Shown here: in pieces, positions 60,187 to 64,000 of the stretch
How positions within the stretch are numbered: the stretch's first letter is position 1
How the letters are laid out: every line of letters begins with the position of its first letter
Assembly: GCF_051513965.1 (NCBI RefSeq)
Contig: NZ_CP195847.1
Span: 62,001-126,000 of the forward strand
Direction: 5' to 3'
Source of the DNA: Paramicrobacterium sp051513965
GTDB taxonomy: Bacteria > Actinomycetota > Actinomycetes > Actinomycetales > Microbacteriaceae
DNA: 64,000 nt
The notes under the pieces: generated by a model
Databases searched by the model: none
Seen by the model: the letters and a program-made list of their open reading frames with translations, nothing else
Told to the model about the DNA's origin: nothing
Translations under genes and position numbers: made by a program

Positions 60187-61574
60187 GCGCCGCAGAGAAC
60201 ACGAGCCGGACGCAGTTCACGTCCGGGGCGACGCACCGCAATCAGGAGCTCTTCGATCGCGCCAAGCAGGCGATTCCGGGCGGAGTGAACTCGCCGGTGC
60301 GCGCCTTCGGATCGGTCGGCGGAACCCCGCGCTTTCTTGTGCGGGCTGACGGTCCCTATGTCTACGATGCGGACGGCGCCGAGTTCGTCGACCTGGTCGC
60401 CTCGTGGGGACCAGCGATTCTCGGGCACGCGCACCCGGAGGTCGTGAAGGCGGTTCAGGATGCCGCGGCCCTCGGCCTTTCCTTCGGGGCCTCGACCCCG
60501 AGCGAGACCGCTCTCGCGGAACTTGTCGAGCAGCGCGTCGTCGGAGCCGGAGCCGGAGCCGACGGGGACGCGGTGCGCCCGATCGAGCGGCTGCGCCTCG
60601 TCTCGACTGGAACCGAGGCGACGATGAGCGCCATCCGTCTCGCGCGCGGCTTCACGGGCCGCGACCTGCTCATCAAGTTCGCCGGTCACTATCACGGTCA
60701 CTCCGACGGTCTCCTCGCCGCCGCCGGATCGGGAGTGGCGACCATGGCGCTTCCCGGTTCCGCGGGTGTTCCCGCGCCCATCGCGGCTCAGACGCTCGTG
60801 CTGCCCTACAACGACCTGGATGCCGTGCGCGCGGCATTCGCCGAGCACGGGGACCGCATCGCGGCGATCATCGTCGAGGCGGCATCCGCCAACATGGGTG
60901 TTCTTGCGCCGAACCCCGGCTTCAACGCAGCGCTCGCGGACATCGCCCACGAGAACGGCTCGCTCCTCATTCTCGACGAGGTGCTGACCGGGTTCCGCGT
61001 CACCTCGGCCGGGTACTGGGGCCTCTCGACCGGCGAAGGCCCGGCCTACCGGCCCGATCTCTTCACGTTCGGCAAGGTCATCGGCGGTGGGATGCCCGTC
61101 GCAGCGCTCGGCGGTCGCGCCGACGTCATGGAGCACCTCGCGCCGACCGGCCCCGTCTACCAGGCCGGCACTCTCTCGGGGAACCCGGTGGCGATGGCCG
61201 CGGGAATCGCGACGCTCACGAACGCGACCCCCGAGGTGTACGCGCACCTCGACCGGACTGCGGACACTCTTGCAGCCGCGGTCTCCGAGGCGCTCAGCCG
61301 TGAAGGAGTCGCGCATCAGGTGCAGCGCGCAGGCAACCTGTTCAGCTTCGCGTTCACCGAGACCCCGCCCGTCGACTACGCCAATATGCAGGCGCAGCAG
61401 ACGTGGCGATACCCGCCGTTTTTCCATGCGATGCTTGACGCCGGTGTGGCCCTGCCGCCGAGCGTCTTCGAAGCGTGGTTCGTCACGGCGGCGCACGACG
61501 AACGTGCGGTCAGCCGGATCATCGACGCACTCCCCGCGGCGGCGCGCGCCGCGGCATCCGCTCGGGCCAGCTGA
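60183..61574 (+). CDS. hemL: glutamate-1-semialdehyde 2,1-aminomutase
   Basis: A 463-residue PLP enzyme converting glutamate-1-semialdehyde to 5-aminolevulinate. The PGGVNSPVRAFGSVGGTPRF N-terminal signature, STGTEATMSAIRLARGFTGR, FAGHYHGHSDGLL, DEVLTGFRV and the PLP-lysine motif DLFTFGKVIGGGMPVAALGG are all present. GTG at 60183 overlaps the hemB stop; its stop (TGATG) overlaps the next start by one base. Confidence 0.97.
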   Translation: MSAAENTSRTQFTSGATHRNQELFDRAKQAIPGGVNSPVRAFGSVGGTPRFLVRADGPYVYDADGAEFVDLVASWGPAILGHAHPEVVKAVQDAAALGLSFGASTPSETALAELVEQRVVGAGAGADGDAVRPIERLRLVSTGTEATMSAIRLARGFTGRDLLIKFAGHYHGHSDGLLAAAGSGVATMALPGSAGVPAPIAAQTLVLPYNDLDAVRAAFAEHGDRIAAIIVEAASANMGVLAPNPGFNAALADIAHENGSLLILDEVLTGFRVTSAGYWGLSTGEGPAYRPDLFTFGKVIGGGMPVAALGGRADVMEHLAPTGPVYQAGTLSGNPVAMAAGIATLTNATPEVYAHLDRTADTLAAAVSEALSREGVAHQVQRAGNLFSFAFTETPPVDYANMQAQQTWRYPPFFHAMLDAGVALPPSVFEAWFVTAAHDERAVSRIIDALPAAARAAASARAS

Positions 61575-62308
61575 TGCAGAACCTCGAGCGTCCCCGCGGA
61601 ACGATCGTCGCTCTGGGCGGCGGGGGCTACTCCGAAGCCCCGTACGTGCCGTCGCTCATCGACGAGCACATCCTCGAGCTGGCGGATGCCGCGCGACCAC
61701 GCGTCTGCTTCATCCCGACCGCGAGCGGCGATGCCGCGATCTACGGGGAGCGCTTCGAGAACGCGTTCGCGGGGCGAGCGGAGACGAGCGTACTGTCGCT
61801 GTTCTGCCAGGACCCGTGGGGATACTCCGATCCGCATATGCTGCTCGAGCAGGACGTCATCTACGTGGGTGGCGGTTCCACAGCGAACCTGCTCGCCGTG
61901 TGGCGGTTGCACGGTCTGCCGACGATCCTCGCGGAAGCGTCGGCGAACGGCACAGTTCTCGCAGGGATAAGCGCGGGCATGAACTGCTGGTTCGAGGCAT
62001 CCTCCACGGACTCATTCGGTCCGCTCGCCCCTCTGCGCGACGGGTTGGGATTCATCGGAGGGAGCGGGTGTCCGCACTACCTCGGTGAAGTGGATCGACG
62101 CGAGAAGTACATCGGATGGGTCGCCTCGGGCGAGCTTCCTGACGGATATGCCGTCGACGAGCACGCAGCGATCGTCATGCGCGACGGCGAACTCGTCGAG
62201 GCGATCGCGGAGCAGCCGAATCGGCCCGTCTTCCATGTGCGACGTGAGGGAGATCGGGCGATCGAGGAGCCGATTTCGGTGCGGATGCTGCCCGGCGCAG
62301 CATCCTGA
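61574..62308 (+). CDS. peptidase E (S51 family)
   Basis: A 244-residue serine peptidase-like protein with the class-I glutamine-amidotransferase-type fold. The nucleophile Ser lies in the sharp elbow GISAGMNCWF, with the early VALGGGGYSE, YVGGGSTANLLAVW and the later GSGCPHYLGE segment containing the conserved His/Pro. Typical substrates are Asp-X dipeptides. It overlaps hemL by one base, so it is co-translated at the end of the haem run, although no functional link is known. Confidence 0.85.
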   Translation: MQNLERPRGTIVALGGGGYSEAPYVPSLIDEHILELADAARPRVCFIPTASGDAAIYGERFENAFAGRAETSVLSLFCQDPWGYSDPHMLLEQDVIYVGGGSTANLLAVWRLHGLPTILAEASANGTVLAGISAGMNCWFEASSTDSFGPLAPLRDGLGFIGGSGCPHYLGEVDRREKYIGWVASGELPDGYAVDEHAAIVMRDGELVEAIAEQPNRPVFHVRREGDRAIEEPISVRMLPGAAS

Positions 62309-62389
62309 TTTGCTGAGTTCAAACTGGGCGTTACCTCTTTGTGAGGTTTCACCATCCCGCTCGGGGAATATGCGCGGCAGACTAGGAGT

Positions 62390-63424
62390 ATGGCGTCAAT
62401 TCTGCTGCATTCCGATCGACTTGAAATCAAGCTGACCGCGGCAGAGAGAGTTCTTGCTCGGCGCAAGGAGTCCGTTGTGATTCCGCGCGACAGCATCCGC
62501 TCGGTCTCTCTGACGGATGACCCGTGGATCTGGGTGCGCGGCGTTCGAGCCCCCGGCACTGCTGTGCCGCTGACGCTTGCGGTCGGGCAGTGGAAGTTCC
62601 ACGGAGGCAAAGACTTCCTCGTGCTGAAGGGGCCGCGCCCGGCGGTCGTGATCGACCTCGTCGGGGAGGAGTTCCGCCGCGTGCTCGTGTCGACGAGCAA
62701 GGGCGTCGAGCTCATCGCCGCACTGCGTCTCGAAGAGCGCAAGCCGCACAAGGTGCGTGTTCACCGCGCGCAGCCGCGCACGAAGACGGTTGCGTCCGTG
62801 GCCGGGCAGGATGCCGGTCAGAAGACGAGCGGCCGCAAGTCGCAGCAGAAGAAGCGCGAGGTGCAGAAGGCGGCGAAGGACGCAGCGAAGGGCGCAGCGA
62901 AGGCTGCTCCGAAGAGTGCGTCGAAGGACGGGCCGGAGACCGCTCGGAAGGCCACGACAGACGCGGCGAAGGAGGCCTCGGGTGCCACTGCCGGCGCCTC
63001 GAAGGGAGCCGCAGTAAAGAAGACTGCGAAGGCGGGTGGCTCAAAGCCCGGCGGGCCAAAGGCGGCCGCATCAAAGGCTGCCGGGTCGAAGGCTGCTGAG
63101 TCGAAAGCCACCGGGTCGAAGGCTGCGAAGTCTGATGCGCCGAAGGGTACGACAACCGGTGCCTCGAAGGCAGGTTCAGCCAAGGCAGGTTCAGCCAAGG
63201 CAGATTCAGCCAAGGCGGGTTCGGCGAAGGCAGATTCGGCGAAGGCTGAGGCGACCTCGAAGCCGGCGACGTCGCGTGCGTCGAAGGACGGTACCGCTCA
63301 GAGCAGCTCACGGACGTCGACGCGTGCCAGCTCCAAGAAGTCAGGTTCGAAGAGTTCATCGACGAAGAACCCCTCTGCGTCTGAGGCAGACGGCAATGAC
63401 GGTCAGTCGAGTAGCGAAGGCTGA
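62390..63424 (+). CDS. PH-like domain protein with histone-H1-like Lys/Ala/Ser repeat tail
   Basis: A 344-residue protein. Residues 1-115 form a compact domain resembling bacterial PH-like folds (LHSDRLEIKLTAAERVLARRKESVVIPRDSIRSVSL ... FHGGKDFLVLKG ... GVELIAALRLEE). Residues ~120-344 are a long, strongly basic, repetitive tail of Lys, Ala, Ser, Thr and Gly with many SKAA/SAKA units, like the C-terminal tails of actinobacterial HupB or histone H1. Such tails bind DNA non-specifically. The DNA encoding the tail contains perfect 15-bp tandem repeats. There is little room for a ribosome-binding site before the ATG (TAGGAGT). Function unknown. Confidence 0.75.
   Translation: MASILLHSDRLEIKLTAAERVLARRKESVVIPRDSIRSVSLTDDPWIWVRGVRAPGTAVPLTLAVGQWKFHGGKDFLVLKGPRPAVVIDLVGEEFRRVLVSTSKGVELIAALRLEERKPHKVRVHRAQPRTKTVASVAGQDAGQKTSGRKSQQKKREVQKAAKDAAKGAAKAAPKSASKDGPETARKATTDAAKEASGATAGASKGAAVKKTAKAGGSKPGGPKAAASKAAGSKAAESKATGSKAAKSDAPKGTTTGASKAGSAKAGSAKADSAKAGSAKADSAKAEATSKPATSRASKDGTAQSSSRTSTRASSKKSGSKSSSTKNPSASEADGNDGQSSSEG
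63173..63247 (+). repeat. five 15-bp tandem repeats in the basic tail
   Basis: Five consecutive 15-base units (GGTTCAGCCAAGGCA and variants) at 63173-63187, 63188-63202, 63203-63217, 63218-63232 and 63233-63247; the first two are identical, the others differ at one to four positions. Each encodes (G/D)-S-A-K-A. Weaker 15-base periodicity continues upstream (GS/ES/KS-KAA units from about 63050). Such tracts change length readily by slippage or unequal exchange. Confidence 0.9.
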
Positions 63425-63439
63425 CACAGCGAGCCAGCG

Positions 63440-63466
63440 TCACTAGGTCACTAGGTCATCACTAGG
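63440..63466. repeat. short TCACTAGG direct repeats
   Basis: Three copies of TCACTAGG (63440-63447, 63448-63455 and 63459-63466) followed by GACACTAGCGGTGCTAGGTCACTG, which includes a CTAG-CGGTG-CTAG inverted repeat. They lie in the 59-base gap between the convergent PH-like and YhdH genes. Purpose unknown. Confidence 0.7.
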
Positions 63467-63483
63467 ACACTAGCGGTGCTAGG

Positions 63484-64000
63484 TCACTGCGTCACATCGA
63501 TGACACTGCGGCCCCGGACAGACCCCGCGAGCACCTGCTCCGCGACCGACCGGGCGTCCGCGAGAGCGTAGATCTCGGTCATTCCGTCGAGGAGGTCCGG
63601 ATCGAGGTTCTGCGCAAGACGCGTCCACGCCTCCTCGCGCAGCTCGTGCGGAGCATCCACTGAATTGATTCCCGCGAGCGTGATGCCTCTCAGGATGAAG
63701 GGTACGACAGTCGCAGGCAGGTCCGAACCCTGCGCCAGACCGCACGACGTGACGATGCCGCCATAGCGCGTCTGAGCGAGAGCGTTCGCGAGGGTCGTGC
63801 TTCCGACAGCATCCGCCACCGCCGCCCACCGCGACTTCTGCAGCGGTTTGCCGACTTCGTCACTCAACTCGTGGCGATCGATGACATCCGTGGCGCCGAG
63901 GCGGCGCAGGTAGTCGCCCTCCGTGTCAGCCCGCCCCGTGGAGGCGACGACCTCATAGCCGAGGTGCGCGAGAAGCGCGATCGTGATCGATCCGACACCA
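63484..64000 (-). CDS. YhdH/AcuI family quinone oxidoreductase (partial, 5' end outside window)
   Basis: The C-terminal 172 residues of a medium-chain NADPH-dependent reductase. The cofactor motif GVGSITIALLAHLGYEVVASTGR begins at the window edge, followed by DYLRRLGATDVIDRHE, the WAAVADAVGSTTLANALAQTRYGGIVTSCGLAQG segment and FILRGITLAGINSVDAP, which are typical for YhdH/AcuI (acrylyl-CoA reductase or quinone reductase) proteins. The first part of the gene lies beyond base 64000. Its natural substrate is uncertain; no neighbour suggests one. Confidence 0.88.
   Translation of the reverse strand, partial: GVGSITIALLAHLGYEVVASTGRADTEGDYLRRLGATDVIDRHELSDEVGKPLQKSRWAAVADAVGSTTLANALAQTRYGGIVTSCGLAQGSDLPATVVPFILRGITLAGINSVDAPHELREEAWTRLAQNLDPDLLDGMTEIYALADARSVAEQVLAGSVRGRSVIDVTQ

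Noticed and set aside
63173..63247. CRISPR-like array
   Set aside because: The repeats are contiguous 15-bp units without spacers and lie in frame within a coding region; they are a protein-coding tandem repeat.

Overview
The window is chromosomal DNA from a high-GC actinobacterium, most likely Microbacteriaceae (Microbacterium-like). This rests on strong G/C third-position bias, frequent GTG/TTG starts, ATGA/GTGA gene overlaps, a monomeric NADP isocitrate dehydrogenase, a DUF222-HNH nuclease, the coproporphyrin-dependent haem pathway, and a carotenoid cluster with a heterodimeric lycopene cyclase. Coding density is high. No stretch longer than about 220 bases lacks a gene, and I saw no tRNA, rRNA, CRISPR array, insertion sequence or phage.

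Layout. 1-7.6 kb: end of an M20 amidohydrolase, a GNAT acetyltransferase, a minus-strand operon (ABC exporter plus NarL-type two-component system), two orphan membrane proteins and a DUF4333 lipoprotein. 7.6-13.4 kb: MATE exporter, M13 metallopeptidase, a beta-lactamase-fold protein that has lost its catalytic Ser and Lys, and an epimerase. 13.4-20.9 kb: a carotenoid cluster on the minus strand (crtYc-crtYd-crtU, a 52-residue membrane peptide, crtE-crtB-crtI) with a divergent cytochrome P450; the set fits an aryl carotenoid (isorenieratene type), possibly hydroxylated. 21-28.6 kb: DUF1684 protein, an oligopeptide-type ABC importer whose first ATPase gene is frameshifted, and thrC. 28.7-30.2 kb: a double alpha/beta-hydrolase.

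30.2-40.5 kb is a carbohydrate locus. On the minus strand a heparinase II/III-type lyase is followed by a DeoR-HTH/LacI-sensor hybrid regulator. Divergently come a DUF2264 protein, a sugar ABC importer without its own ATPase, a DUF624 membrane protein and a 2-hydroxyacid dehydrogenase. A palindrome sits in the shared promoter region. The enzyme set points to uronic-acid-containing glycans.

40.6-47.8 kb: icd, a TetR regulator, a NUDIX hydrolase, glyS and three DUF4190 membrane proteins. Two related approximately 50-bp palindromes bracket the TetR region. 48-61.6 kb: a nearly complete haem locus from glutamyl-tRNA: hemA (divergent), hemE, hemY/cgoX, an envelope-protein trio, chdC, hemH/cpfC, hemC, hemD, an interposed DUF222-HNH nuclease, hemB and hemL. 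61.6-64 kb: peptidase E, a PH-like protein with a histone-H1-like repetitive tail, and the end of a YhdH-family oxidoreductase gene.
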